DNA from: Antricoccus suffuscus
Lineage (GTDB): Bacteria; Actinomycetota; Actinomycetes; Mycobacteriales; Antricoccaceae
NCBI RefSeq assembly: GCF_003003235.1
Contig: NZ_PVUE01000020.1
Span: 1 to 64,000, forward strand
Length of the DNA: 64,000 nt
Direction of reading: 5' to 3'
In this document: positions 34,856-43,755 of the stretch, piece by piece
Layout of the letters: the number at the start of each line of letters is the position of its first letter
How positions within the stretch are numbered: the first letter of the stretch is position 1
The notes under the pieces: generated by a model
Seen by the model: the letters and a program-made list of their open reading frames with translations, nothing else
What the model was told of the DNA's origin: nothing
Database searches by the model: none
Position numbers and translations under genes: made by a program

Positions 34856-36382
34856 ATGTCCGCTCAGTCCTCGCCTTCGTCACTGACCGCCGTTGCACTG
34901 GCATCGGCGCGAGGCCGATGGCTGATCGCCGCCACCGTCCTCGGATCGGGCATTGCATTTCTCGATGGCACGGTAGTTAACGTCGCACTGCCCACCATCG
35001 GCCGCGAGGTCGGCGGCGGGCTGACGATCCAGCAATGGGTGCTGGACGGTTATCTGCTCACTCTCGGGGCGCTACTGCTGCTCGGCGGCGCCGCTGGCGA
35101 CCGGTACGGACGCAAGCGGGTCTTCCTGATCGGTCTGGTCGCATTTACCGCCGCGTCGCTGGCCTGCGGGCTTGCACCCAGTGGCGGCACCCTGATTCTT
35201 GCCCGGCTCATCCAGGGCGTCGGCGCGGCCGCCCTCGTCCCGGGGAGCCTTGCTCTCATCCATGCCGGCATCAGGTCCGAGGACCGTGGCCGGGCGATCG
35301 GACTATGGGCGGGCATGTCCGGCGTCGCGTCGGCGCTCGGACCGTTCATCGGCGGATGGCTCGTCGACGCCGGGTCCTGGCGCTGGGTCTTTTTCATCAA
35401 TGTGCCCGTCGCGATCATCGCGGTCGTCGTCACCCTGCGACACGTCACCGAGAGCCGAGACCAGGAGGCAACCGATCGGCCCGACCTCAGCGGTGCGGCC
35501 GCGGTGACCATCGGCCTCGCCGGCGCGACCTATGCGTTGATCGAAGGACCGCGCCAAGGCTGGGGTGCGCTGACCATCGGTGCCGCAGTCGTCGGCGTCG
35601 CGTCCCTGGCGATGTTTCCGATAATCGAACGCCGGCAACGGCAACCGCTGCTCCCCTTGCGGATCTTCCGCTCGGTGCAATTCAGCGGTGCCAACCTCAC
35701 CACCTTCGCCGTGTACGCCGCGATGGGCGCGGCCATGTTTCTACTTGCCCTGCAGCTGCAGCAGACCCTTGGTTACTCGGCGCTGGCGGCGGGGTCCGCC
35801 ACGCTCCCGATGACGCTGGTGATGATGCTCGCCGCGCCGCGGATCGGCGCGCTGCTCGATCGCACGGGGCCGCGGTTGCTGATGACGATCGGACCACTAG
35901 TTTCCGCTGCGGGGCTGGTGTTGATGGCGCGGATCACCCCGGGTGCCGGCTATGTCGCAGATGTGTTGCCGGCGGTCGTTGTGTTTGGCGCGGGCATGTC
36001 GATCACCGTGACGCCACTGACCGCGACGGTGCTGGCCGCGGTCAGTGAAAACCATGTGGGCGCCGCATCCGGCGTCAACAACGCCATCTCCCGTATTGCC
36101 TCGTTGTTGGCCGTGGCCGTGCTACCGGCCGTCGCGGGGATCAGCGGCGCCGCCGGCGAACCGCTCGGCACGGGCTTTTCCCGGGCAATGTTCATCGCCG
36201 CCGCGCTCTGCGCGTGCGGTGGGCTTGTCGCACTCGCGACGGTCCGGTCCGGCCGGCCACACACCCAGGTGCGCACGCACGTCGCGCCGGGTATCAACCA
36301 GCCGTGCCAGGAGCCAGACACACGCGTCGGCGTACCACCGTCCACGGGCCAGGTCGGTCCGCTCAGCGGCGCAGCGTCATGA
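34856..36382 (+). CDS. MFS multidrug exporter (DHA2/EmrB-QacA type)
   Basis: A 508-aa protein with 14 predicted membrane helices and the DHA2 motif LDGTVVNVALPTIGRE in helix 1, plus the motif A loop DRYGRKRVFLIG. Such exporters remove drugs or toxic metabolites in exchange for protons. It begins four bases after a hydrolase and its 3' end overlaps the convergent aminotransferase gene by 20 bases. Confidence 0.88.
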   Translation: MSAQSSPSSLTAVALASARGRWLIAATVLGSGIAFLDGTVVNVALPTIGREVGGGLTIQQWVLDGYLLTLGALLLLGGAAGDRYGRKRVFLIGLVAFTAASLACGLAPSGGTLILARLIQGVGAAALVPGSLALIHAGIRSEDRGRAIGLWAGMSGVASALGPFIGGWLVDAGSWRWVFFINVPVAIIAVVVTLRHVTESRDQEATDRPDLSGAAAVTIGLAGATYALIEGPRQGWGALTIGAAVVGVASLAMFPIIERRQRQPLLPLRIFRSVQFSGANLTTFAVYAAMGAAMFLLALQLQQTLGYSALAAGSATLPMTLVMMLAAPRIGALLDRTGPRLLMTIGPLVSAAGLVLMARITPGAGYVADVLPAVVVFGAGMSITVTPLTATVLAAVSENHVGAASGVNNAISRIASLLAVAVLPAVAGISGAAGEPLGTGFSRAMFIAAALCACGGLVALATVRSGRPHTQVRTHVAPGINQPCQEPDTRVGVPPSTGQVGPLSGAAS

Positions 36383-37526
36383 GCCGGTCAATAGCCTCAT
36401 CGAGCACCGCATCCTTCTTGCAGAAGGCGAACCGCACCAACGAGCGTCCTTCGTCTTTGTCGTCATAGAAGACGACCGACGGTACGGCGACCACGCCGCA
36501 GCGGCTCGGCAGGTCCCGGCAGAACGCGATCCCGTCGTCGTAGCCGAGGCCGCGAACGTCGGTGGTGACGAAGTAGGTCCCCGCCGGAGTGAAGACATCG
36601 AACCCAGCGGCAGCCAGCCCTACGCACAACCGGTCCCGTTTGCTCTTGAGATCTATCGAAAGTCCCTCATAGAAGGAATCCGGCAATGCCAGTGCCGTGG
36701 CAATCGCCGGCTGAAACGGCGCGCCACTGACGTAGGTGAGAAACTGCTTCGCCGCTCGCACCGCCGCGACCAGCGGCGGACTTGCGCAGACCCACCCGAT
36801 CTTCCAGCCGGTCACCGAAAACGTCTTGCCGCACGATGAGATCGTGACCGTCCGCTCGCGCATTCCGTCAATCGTCGCGAGCGGGATGTGCGGCGTGCCA
36901 AAGGTCATGTGCTCGTAGACCTCGTCGGTCACCACGATGAGGTCACGCTCGATCGCCAGCCGCGCGATCTGCTGCAGTTGCGGCAACGACAGCACGGCAC
37001 CGGTCGGGTTGTGCGGGGTGTTAATGAGCAGCAGCCGGGTCTTAGGTGTGATCGCGGCGGCTAGTTCGTCGAGGTCAAGGGTGAAGTCCGGCGCGCGCAG
37101 TGTCACCGGCACCCGGACCGCACCGGCCATCGCGATGGTGGCGGCGTACGAGTCGTAGTACGGCTCCAGCGCGACCACTTCGTCTCCGGGTTCGAGCAGC
37201 GCGAGCATGCTCGCGGCGATTGCCTCGGTCGCACCGGCGGTGACCAGCACCTCGGTGTCCGGGTCGTAGGTCAGCCCGTAGAAACGGTGCTGATGAGAAG
37301 CGATAGCCGTGCGCAGCTCCGGAATCCCGGGGCCGGGCGGATACTGGTTGATCCCGGCGTCGATCGCATCTTTCGCCGCCTGCAGAATGTCGGCCGGCCC
37401 GTCCGTGTCTGGAAACCCCTGGCCGAGGTTGATGGCTCCGGTCTGTACGGCGAGCGCGGACATCTCGGCGAAGATCGTCGAGGTGAACTCGTTCAGCCGC
37501 CGGTTTAAGTAGGGCCGTTCGCTCAC
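36363..37526 (-). CDS. PLP-dependent aminotransferase (kynurenine/methionine aminotransferase-like)
   Basis: About 387 aa. The fold type I motifs include INLGQGFPDTDGP at the N-terminus, LLINTPHNPTGAVLSL, DEVYEHMTF and the PLP lysine in ISSCGKTFSVTGWKIG. The pattern is that of KAT/methionine aminotransferases acting on aromatic or sulfur amino acids. GTG 37526 is the start: it overlaps the TGA of the RecB-like gene (GTGA) and the frame upstream to 37808 is a shadow. It is coupled to the nuclease gene. Confidence 0.85.
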   Translation of the reverse strand: MSERPYLNRRLNEFTSTIFAEMSALAVQTGAINLGQGFPDTDGPADILQAAKDAIDAGINQYPPGPGIPELRTAIASHQHRFYGLTYDPDTEVLVTAGATEAIAASMLALLEPGDEVVALEPYYDSYAATIAMAGAVRVPVTLRAPDFTLDLDELAAAITPKTRLLLINTPHNPTGAVLSLPQLQQIARLAIERDLIVVTDEVYEHMTFGTPHIPLATIDGMRERTVTISSCGKTFSVTGWKIGWVCASPPLVAAVRAAKQFLTYVSGAPFQPAIATALALPDSFYEGLSIDLKSKRDRLCVGLAAAGFDVFTPAGTYFVTTDVRGLGYDDGIAFCRDLPSRCGVVAVPSVVFYDDKDEGRSLVRFAFCKKDAVLDEAIDRLMTLRR

Positions 37527-38410
37527 CGCGGGTCTCCTTCGGGTACGGCGAACCATGGGTCTCGAGCCGGCGCGGCGGCCTTTCCTTCGGGGCAGCTGGC
37601 CCTGAAGTCGCAGTGACCGCAGGCAGGCCCGGGTCGCGCTGGATACGCCTCGTCGGCCGGTACGCCGGCGGCCAGCCGCTGCTTGGCGGTGTCTATATCG
37701 TCTGCGGTGTAAGCGACCCGTCGCAGCTGCCGATGCAGGGTCTCGTCGGTGTATTCGGCCGCCGCGATTACGCCACTGGGGATGTGGTGGAGCTCGACGC
37801 GGCGGCACGGCGTGCGGAAGGTACGCCGGGCGGCCACCGCATAGAGCGCAAGCTGCATCGATGACCGCGCGTCGTCCTCAGTCGGTACGGCGCGGCCGGT
37901 CTTGTAGTCGATCACCACGAGTTCCGGGCCATCCGGGCCGCTGATCTCGTCGACCCGGTCGACTCGCCCGCTGATGGACAGGTCGCCGTACGGCGCGCCG
38001 ACCGTCCGCTCGATCCCGCGCGGCTGGTCGGTGAGGTCCATCGTCTCGACGTACGACGAGAGCCAACCGCTCACGACCTCAAGCGAGCGTTGGCGCTGCG
38101 TCTGGTCGCGAAAACCCACGGTCGGCCACAGGCCCCGCAGCTCCTTGAGCGCCGCATCGGGACCGCGGACCGCGACCGGCAGATCCCACAGCGCCTTGAG
38201 CGCATTGTGTACGGCGCTGCCGATCCCGGTGTGCGCCCATGGCGCTCCACGTGGTGGCGGCGGACGGTCGATATAGGTGAAGCGAAACTTGCGCGGGCAG
38301 CTGTCGAACGAGTCGACCTTGGCCGGTGTCACCGCCCGCAACGGCTTCGGCATTTGGTCGAGGCCCAGCTGCTCGGTCATATTTCGTCGCGCCATATTCG
38401 GTTCGGCCAT
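37523..38410 (-). CDS. RecB-family PD-(D/E)xK exonuclease
   Basis: About 295 aa. The N-terminus has the Cys in DSFDSCPRKFRF and the C-terminus has CGHCDFRASCPEG, the Fe-S type cluster seen in RecB/Cas4-like nucleases. The core motif is VVIDYKTGRAVPTEDD. Such proteins process DNA ends but no helicase is fused. ATG 38410 is used, one base after the stop of the TPM gene. The aminotransferase gene follows with overlap. Confidence 0.82.
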   Translation of the reverse strand: MAEPNMARRNMTEQLGLDQMPKPLRAVTPAKVDSFDSCPRKFRFTYIDRPPPPRGAPWAHTGIGSAVHNALKALWDLPVAVRGPDAALKELRGLWPTVGFRDQTQRQRSLEVVSGWLSSYVETMDLTDQPRGIERTVGAPYGDLSISGRVDRVDEISGPDGPELVVIDYKTGRAVPTEDDARSSMQLALYAVAARRTFRTPCRRVELHHIPSGVIAAAEYTDETLHRQLRRVAYTADDIDTAKQRLAAGVPADEAYPARPGPACGHCDFRASCPEGKAAAPARDPWFAVPEGDPR

Positions 38411-38411
38411 G

Positions 38412-39632
38412 CTAGGACCGGTCGCCGATGTCCCGGCCGCGGGCCGTCGGGCCGCCGTTATCACCGCTGTCCCACTCGTCGGCCTCGTCAACGGACTCGG
38501 CGTCGTACTCGACCTCGTTGCCGCCAAACAAGCCGCCACCGAGCATCGAGGCAATGGGTACGTTGTCCCAAAACGGAGCTGCGTACCAGCCCGCCGGGGC
38601 GCTCGGACCGCCGCGGTAGTAGTGCGGCGCACCGGGGGTGTACCGCGGGTGGCCGACGTAAGTCTCGTCACGGACCTGTATCTGACGAGCCTGATCGAGC
38701 CGCTCGCCTTGTGGCCGTTCCGGCCGCGGGATGTCCTCGCCAAGGTCGAGGCCGAGGGACTTCCGAGCCGCCCGTGCCGCGGTCAGCCCTTCGAGGCACG
38801 CCGCCCGAGCCGCGTCAAACTCGCCGTCCGTATCGGCCGCGGACAAGGTGGCGCCGGCCCAGTCGTATCGCTCGGACGCGTCGGCCAAGGCCTGGGCCGC
38901 GAAGGCATCACCCGCGGGGTCCAGACGCCGCACGTCGGCACCTAGCCGATCGTAAAGCGCCGTGACCTCGGTACGACGCCCACGTAACGACGCGTCCTTC
39001 TGCTTCTTCTTGCGCACGACATAGTAGGCAATCGCGGCCAGGCCCAGTACTCCGATGCCGATCATCCACGGCAACACTGAGCCTGGACCGCTTGATCCGC
39101 CGCCCGCACCGCAGTCTCCCGAGTCCTGGCTTGGCGCACTGGCGACATCATCGGCGAATGCACTCAGCCAGGTGGTGAGCTTTCCGGCGGCGATATCGGC
39201 AGCGTGTTTCGCGCGCGTGCTCTCGAGTAGCTTGTCCGCGTCACCCTCGCACAGGGCGGTCGAGGTGGCCGTCGCGTCGGTGCCCGATATGACGGCAATG
39301 GTCATGCTGGGATTGAACGTCGTGGTGATTTGCTTAGCGACGTCTTCGGGGGTCTGGTTTGGCGCCACGACCGCGACAAAAAGAGGCGTCTTACCAATCT
39401 TCGACTTCAGCGCCGCGGCATCCACGGTTTGGCCGGCGTCGGGCGACACATAGACATGACTGCCGGATTCGAACGCCTGGGCGGCCGCGTCCGCATCACC
39501 CGAAGGCTCAGCTCCAGCGGGCGTCAACGAACCGGTGAAGACCGCGAAGAAACCCACCACGACTGCAATGAGGACTCGGGCGGCCAGCGCGGAGCGCGCA
39601 CCGGAAGACACGCGAATTGGCAATCTAGTCAC
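38412..39632 (-). CDS. TPM-domain secreted/membrane protein
   Basis: About 406 aa. A signal peptide (RVLIAVVVGFFAVFTG, ending PAGA) precedes a TPM-fold domain (about 40-170) with PDAGQTVDAAALKSKIG and a single transmembrane helix (GIGVLGLAAIAYYVV) followed by a cytoplasmic tail rich in Pro, Tyr and Gly near the end. GTG 39632 fits a signal peptide and avoids overlap with the PH gene. TPM-fold proteins in bacteria are often membrane-linked phosphatase-like or chaperone-like. Confidence 0.75.
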   Translation of the reverse strand: MTRLPIRVSSGARSALAARVLIAVVVGFFAVFTGSLTPAGAEPSGDADAAAQAFESGSHVYVSPDAGQTVDAAALKSKIGKTPLFVAVVAPNQTPEDVAKQITTTFNPSMTIAVISGTDATATSTALCEGDADKLLESTRAKHAADIAAGKLTTWLSAFADDVASAPSQDSGDCGAGGGSSGPGSVLPWMIGIGVLGLAAIAYYVVRKKKQKDASLRGRRTEVTALYDRLGADVRRLDPAGDAFAAQALADASERYDWAGATLSAADTDGEFDAARAACLEGLTAARAARKSLGLDLGEDIPRPERPQGERLDQARQIQVRDETYVGHPRYTPGAPHYYRGGPSAPAGWYAAPFWDNVPIASMLGGGLFGGNEVEYDAESVDEADEWDSGDNGGPTARGRDIGDRS

Positions 39633-39660
39633 GCGCTTACGGTAGCCCGAAGTCTTGCTT

Positions 39661-40410
39661 TTAGCGGTGACGTGTCCACCGCGGCGGGCGTGATTCGGTG
39701 AACGCGTCCGAGAGTTTGCCCACGGTCCCTGGTTCGGAGTCCGACGACGTCGCATCGCGTACGTCGATTGGCCCGGTCGGATACTCGTGCGGATCGTCAT
39801 AGGACCGAAACGCGTCTAGCGCGGCAGACGCCTCGCCGGAGTGATACTGCTCATCCGTCTCGTGCGGCACAGGCACCAGCCGTGACTCGTCGTACTCATC
39901 CTCGTGGTCGCTGATTTCCGAGTCGCCAAAGAGTAGATGCGAGATCCGTCGGTAGAGCACGTCGGCCTTCGGGAGGTACGTGATCCGAGACATCGCTTGA
40001 TCTTGGCCGGCGGACTCCACGATAAAGGTGCCGTAGCCGAATAGCTGGCCGACCACGGGTTTCTCGTACGTGAGGTCGGTGATTTTTACCATCGGAATCA
40101 CCGCGACCCGACGGGTCAGAACCCCGCTCACGAGCATCATTCGCTGGCGGGTGATGACGTAGCGCTCCATCCGCCACTCGAGGAGGTGGTAACCGAACCG
40201 CAGCGCGCTGACCAACACGATGAGTGCACCAATCGTGCCGACCCAGTTCACCGTTTCGAACAGATACGTCAGCATGAGGGCGATCGCGATGAAACCGACC
40301 GTCTCGACGAATGACACGCCAAGCACCATGAAGTGACGGCGTTCGCCGATGACGGCGGTTTCGCCGGGGAGAAGGTAGCGGGTGGGATCGCCCATCCCGG
40401 TGGCGACCAT
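39661..40410 (-). CDS. Bacterial PH-domain (bPH2) membrane protein
   Basis: A 249-aa protein with two hydrophobic segments (FMVLGVSFVETVGFIAIALM and WVGTIGALIVLVSALRF), then a bPH2 domain whose conserved RYVITRQRMMLVSGVL and RRVAVIPMVKITDL are present. The acidic C-terminal tail is disordered. The ATG at 40410 is six bases after a stop; a second ATG at 40395 is possible. It lies in a run with a small membrane protein upstream and the TPM gene downstream. Confidence 0.8.
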   Translation of the reverse strand: MVATGMGDPTRYLLPGETAVIGERRHFMVLGVSFVETVGFIAIALMLTYLFETVNWVGTIGALIVLVSALRFGYHLLEWRMERYVITRQRMMLVSGVLTRRVAVIPMVKITDLTYEKPVVGQLFGYGTFIVESAGQDQAMSRITYLPKADVLYRRISHLLFGDSEISDHEDEYDESRLVPVPHETDEQYHSGEASAALDAFRSYDDPHEYPTGPIDVRDATSSDSEPGTVGKLSDAFTESRPPRWTRHR

Positions 40411-40415
40411 CCTAA

Positions 40416-40577
40416 TTAAGAGCCGATCGACCCGATGAACTGGGCAAACGACTGCGCCGCGCTCTTCAGGCCGCTCGCGGCATTCTTAATCAAGTCCGAT
40501 GCATCGGTCGGGTTGCTCAGCACGTAGAACACCACAAACGCGATCAGCAGCAAACCGATGATCTTTTTCGCGCTCAT
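40416..40577 (-). CDS. Small single-pass membrane protein
   Basis: A 53-aa protein with a basic start (MSAKK), one transmembrane helix (IIGLLLIAFVVFYVL) and a helical tail (DLIKNAASGLKSAAQSFAQF). Its stop (40416-40418) is five bases before the PH-domain ATG, so the two are likely cotranscribed. Similar short proteins beside PH-domain genes are seen in actinobacteria; function is unknown. It is below the size limit of simple gene callers. Confidence 0.7.
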   Translation of the reverse strand: MSAKKIIGLLLIAFVVFYVLSNPTDASDLIKNAASGLKSAAQSFAQFIGSIGS

Positions 40578-40815
40578 CTACGGAAGCTCCAACGAATCAG
40601 GGACGCTCTTGGGGGAAGTGCCGACAGCCGCGCGCTACGGACTGTCCGCACCGCACGCCACACCAGCAACAAGCGTCACATTGGCATCAACCGTACCCGC
40701 CAGGACGGCGATTCACCCTAAGCCAAGACGGCGTGCCGCGCACGAGTCCAGCGCGACCGCGTCGACCCGTTTCGACTAACCTGGTGCGGCGGCGTACTCG
40801 AACCAAGGCAGGTGG

Positions 40816-41286
40816 CTGACAATCTCGGAACCGACAACCCAGACCACGGACCGCCCGCTTACGCGGGCCGGGCTCACGGCCCGACTGGCCGCGTCGGTAC
40901 TCGTACTCGTGTTGCTCCTCGGCGGCACGTTCTTCGGCTCGGACTCAGACTTCCCGTTCGGCCCGTTTCGGATGTACGCCACCCGCAACGCACCCGACGG
41001 CGTCGTGAGCTCCTTGCGGCTCGAAGCTGTGGACACCAACCACCAACGGATCGCCGTCACGGCCGGTTCGGTGGGTTTGCGCCGCGCCGAACTCGAGGGT
41101 TCGCTGCCGCGAATGGAGTCCGATCCGGCGCTGATGAAGACCATCGTGGTCCGCTACGAGAAGAACAACCCCGACCAGCCCAAGATCATCGAACTGGATG
41201 TCATCGTCCGTAAGACCCGGCTCAAAGACGGCCTCGAGACGAAGTCCTTCAAAGACGAGGTGGTGGCGAAATGGACGAAACCGTGA
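40816..41286 (+). CDS. Membrane protein upstream of the HTTM gene (possible CTG start)
   Basis: A 156-aa protein is coded in this frame: a polar N-terminus, one transmembrane segment (LAASVLVLVLLLGGTFFG) and an extracytoplasmic domain starting SDSDFPFGPFRMYAT. The frame has no ATG, GTG or TTG between the stop at 40777 and the membrane segment except a GTG/TTG inside the helix. The CTG at 40816 fits a start with GGCAGGTGG just upstream. It overlaps the HTTM gene by 16 bases. A sequencing error or an internal start is the alternative. Confidence 0.55.
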   Translation: MTISEPTTQTTDRPLTRAGLTARLAASVLVLVLLLGGTFFGSDSDFPFGPFRMYATRNAPDGVVSSLRLEAVDTNHQRIAVTAGSVGLRRAELEGSLPRMESDPALMKTIVVRYEKNNPDQPKIIELDVIVRKTRLKDGLETKSFKDEVVAKWTKP

Positions 41287-42170
41287 CCACCCCGCGCCGT
41301 TCGGCGTTCACGCAGTGGTTCGTGTCCCCGGTCGCGCTGCACCGGGTCGCCGTCATTCGGGTGATCGCCTACCTGTTCATCCTGGTCGACGTATTCCTCA
41401 CCACCTCCTGGGTGGCGCTCAAGGCCTACGCGCCGACCGCCCTCTACCACCCGCTGGTCATCGGTGACCTGTTTCACCTGCCGACCCCGACGTACCTCTA
41501 CGTCACGATCCTCAAGTGGGTGCTGGTCGTCTCCGCGCTGGTCGCCGCGACCGCGTGGAAACCCCGGCTTACCGGCACCATCGTCGCGGTGGCGTACCTA
41601 CTGTGGATGATCGTCGCGATGTCCTACGGCAAGGTCGACCACGACCGATTTGCCTTCCTCGTACTGCTGGCCGTGTTGCCGACCGTCGGCCCCGCGAAGT
41701 TCGGCGACGTACGCCGCAGCGAGCGGGCCGGCTGGGCGATGCAGATGGTGTTCATCTCCGTGATGCTCACCTACTTCCTCGCCTCGATTGCAAAGATCCG
41801 GTTCGGCGGATGGGACTGGGCGACCGGCGCCACGATCACCCGCGCCGTCCTACGGCGCGGCACCGACCTGGTCGACTGGACCGTCAACGTGCCGGGCCTG
41901 CTGATCCTGGCGCAGTTTGCGATGGTCATCCTCGAGACACTGTCACCGCTGATGCTCTTGTGCCGCTCGCCGCGCGCGCGAATCATCCTGGTCGCAGGCC
42001 TACTCGCCTTCCACATCGGCACATTCGCGTCGATCACGATCATCTTCCTGCCGCACTGCGTGGCAATTCTGTCGATCTTGCCGTGGGAGACCTTCCGGCG
42101 CGGAGCCAGGAAGGCTAAGCAGCCGGAGGTTCAGGCTGATCAGCCGCGGGACGAGTCGCTCCAGGCCTAA
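41271..42170 (+). CDS. HTTM-domain membrane protein (gamma-carboxylase-like fold)
   Basis: A 299-aa protein with at least six hydrophobic segments and the horizontally transferred transmembrane (HTTM) fold shared with vitamin-K gamma-carboxylase. Recognisable stretches are VFLTTSWVALKAYAPTALYHP and WDWATGATITRAVLRRG. The start overlaps the upstream gene by 16 bases. The 3' end overlaps the convergent DCC-family gene by 56 bases. HTTM and DCC proteins are often neighbours, but the reaction is unknown. Confidence 0.85.
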   Translation: MDETVTTPRRSAFTQWFVSPVALHRVAVIRVIAYLFILVDVFLTTSWVALKAYAPTALYHPLVIGDLFHLPTPTYLYVTILKWVLVVSALVAATAWKPRLTGTIVAVAYLLWMIVAMSYGKVDHDRFAFLVLLAVLPTVGPAKFGDVRRSERAGWAMQMVFISVMLTYFLASIAKIRFGGWDWATGATITRAVLRRGTDLVDWTVNVPGLLILAQFAMVILETLSPLMLLCRSPRARIILVAGLLAFHIGTFASITIIFLPHCVAILSILPWETFRRGARKAKQPEVQADQPRDESLQA

Positions 42171-42549
42171 GGTGTGCCGGCATCGCGCAGGCGGGCGTAC
42201 CGCCGGGCAGCCGGTCACGATTCTTCGCGATCCATTTGTAGGCCACCGAGGCCACCCACCTAAAGGGCGGCGTCTGCAGGAGTAATCCAAACGGCCACCA
42301 CAGCGCGCCGGAGTCCTTCAACAGTTCGCCGATCGCAATATGCGCCGAACTGACCGCGCCGCTGGACGAGACCCATTGGACGGCCTCTTCGCACTCGGCC
42401 TGGCTCAGTCGCAGCGACGGCAGGTCGGCGTGCTGCCAAGCGACGATATCGATGTCCTTTGAGAGGTGCCGCTCGACGAACGAGACACATTTCGTGCAGA
42501 TCCCGCAGTCGCCGTCGTACACCAGGACCGGCCTGGTGCGTCCGCTCAT
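42115..42549 (-). CDS. DCC-family (DUF393) thiol-disulfide oxidoreductase-like protein
   Basis: A 144-aa protein with the family-naming motif DGDCGICTKC near the N-terminus (LVYDGDCGICTKCV). It is predicted to have a thioredoxin-like fold. The ATG at 42549 overlaps the DUF2332 stop (ATGA). The 3' end extends 56 bases into the HTTM gene on the opposite strand. DCC proteins cooperate with HTTM-like proteins in some genomes; a redox role is inferred. Confidence 0.85.
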   Translation of the reverse strand: MSGRTRPVLVYDGDCGICTKCVSFVERHLSKDIDIVAWQHADLPSLRLSQAECEEAVQWVSSSGAVSSAHIAIGELLKDSGALWWPFGLLLQTPPFRWVASVAYKWIAKNRDRLPGGTPACAMPAHLRPGATRPAADQPEPPAA

Positions 42550-43676
42550 CCGACGTTCCAGTAGGCGTTGTAGCCATTGTGATCGGCGTACGCGAGGACT
42601 CGGGTCGTCGCCTGCGGCCACTGTGAGACGCGCAGCTCGAAACGATTGGGCTCAATACCGATCTCACCGCGGCGTAGAGCGGCGCCTACCGGGTCTTGAT
42701 AGAGGAGGAAATCGGTGCCCACCGGCTCGAACGCGATCACGGTCAGTGGGGCCGTCTCGGTGGCCCGTCCGGCCGCCGCCAGCAGCTCGGTAGCGAACTC
42801 TGTGCGCTCCGGCACCGACATCTCCATGACGACGTCGCTGTGCCATACGACGCTCTGCGCGTCCGCGCGCGGCCAGCTGATCCCCCGCGGCAGCCAGATC
42901 GACGACGGCGCCGTGTCGATGGTCAGCCCGAGATGCGCGACGAACTCGCAGGCTTGCGTAATCCGGCCGATCTCGTCCGGTGCGTCCGGCCCCGCCCACG
43001 AGATCATCTCGCGCACGTGCAGCGGGTTGGCCGGGTGCAGTGGGCTCGGGTCGGCCGCTTGCCGGTCCACGATCGGCGGTACGGCGTCAAAGGCCACCTC
43101 GGGCGGGCTGGCCCATGCATGACCGAGGTCGACCGGGCCGTCCGGATCGCCGACCACTTCGCCGTACACGCTCTGTCTATACGACTCGACGGGCAGCACA
43201 AGCCCCGCGCCCGAGCCGACATCGAACAACCGCACAGGGGTTGGGTTAGAGGCTCCCACGTGGGCCAGCGCGGCCAGCAGCATCGCGGCGCGGCCCGGAT
43301 CACTACGCCGGCTCGGCCGCAACATCCGCTGGATAAACCGGTCGGGATCGGCCGCCATCGTCTCGCGCGCTACCGGCCACACCTCGTGCAGTGAACCGCC
43401 GCCGCCGGCGCTCGGGTACAGGTCGGACAGCTCGGTGCCGCCCTCGAGCGCAATGAAGTGCGCAGCGGCCGCCAGCTTGGTCGGCAGGTCATCGATGAGC
43501 AGGATTCGCCCGTTGCGACCGGAGCGGTCAATCACCTCCCGCAAGATCGCGACCGTCGGGCCGCCCATCTCGAGGTCCCCACCCATTCCGCGCAGCAGCG
43601 AGGCTTGGATGCGCGAGGCGCGCTGAGCGCGCGCACGGGACTTAAAGGCGGTGGCGATATCCGTTGCCGCACTCAC
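42546..43676 (-). CDS. DUF2332 domain protein
   Basis: A 376-aa protein of the DUF2332 family. The N-terminus is a helical bundle (FKSRARAQRASRIQASLL) and a Rossmann-like stretch (VRLFDVGSGAGLVLPVESYR) suggests a methyltransferase-like core, with the family's GxSAGL variant changed to GSGAGL. Function is unknown. It is coupled to the DCC gene by a four-base overlap. Confidence 0.8.
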   Translation of the reverse strand: MSAATDIATAFKSRARAQRASRIQASLLRGMGGDLEMGGPTVAILREVIDRSGRNGRILLIDDLPTKLAAAAHFIALEGGTELSDLYPSAGGGGSLHEVWPVARETMAADPDRFIQRMLRPSRRSDPGRAAMLLAALAHVGASNPTPVRLFDVGSGAGLVLPVESYRQSVYGEVVGDPDGPVDLGHAWASPPEVAFDAVPPIVDRQAADPSPLHPANPLHVREMISWAGPDAPDEIGRITQACEFVAHLGLTIDTAPSSIWLPRGISWPRADAQSVVWHSDVVMEMSVPERTEFATELLAAAGRATETAPLTVIAFEPVGTDFLLYQDPVGAALRRGEIGIEPNRFELRVSQWPQATTRVLAYADHNGYNAYWNVG

Positions 43677-43755
43677 GTGTGTGGTAACCCCTTAGCGTTG
43701 TCATCCGTGCAGGTATTCCGTGCCGATAGCTCGGCGTGCGGTGCACGATTTGTGC

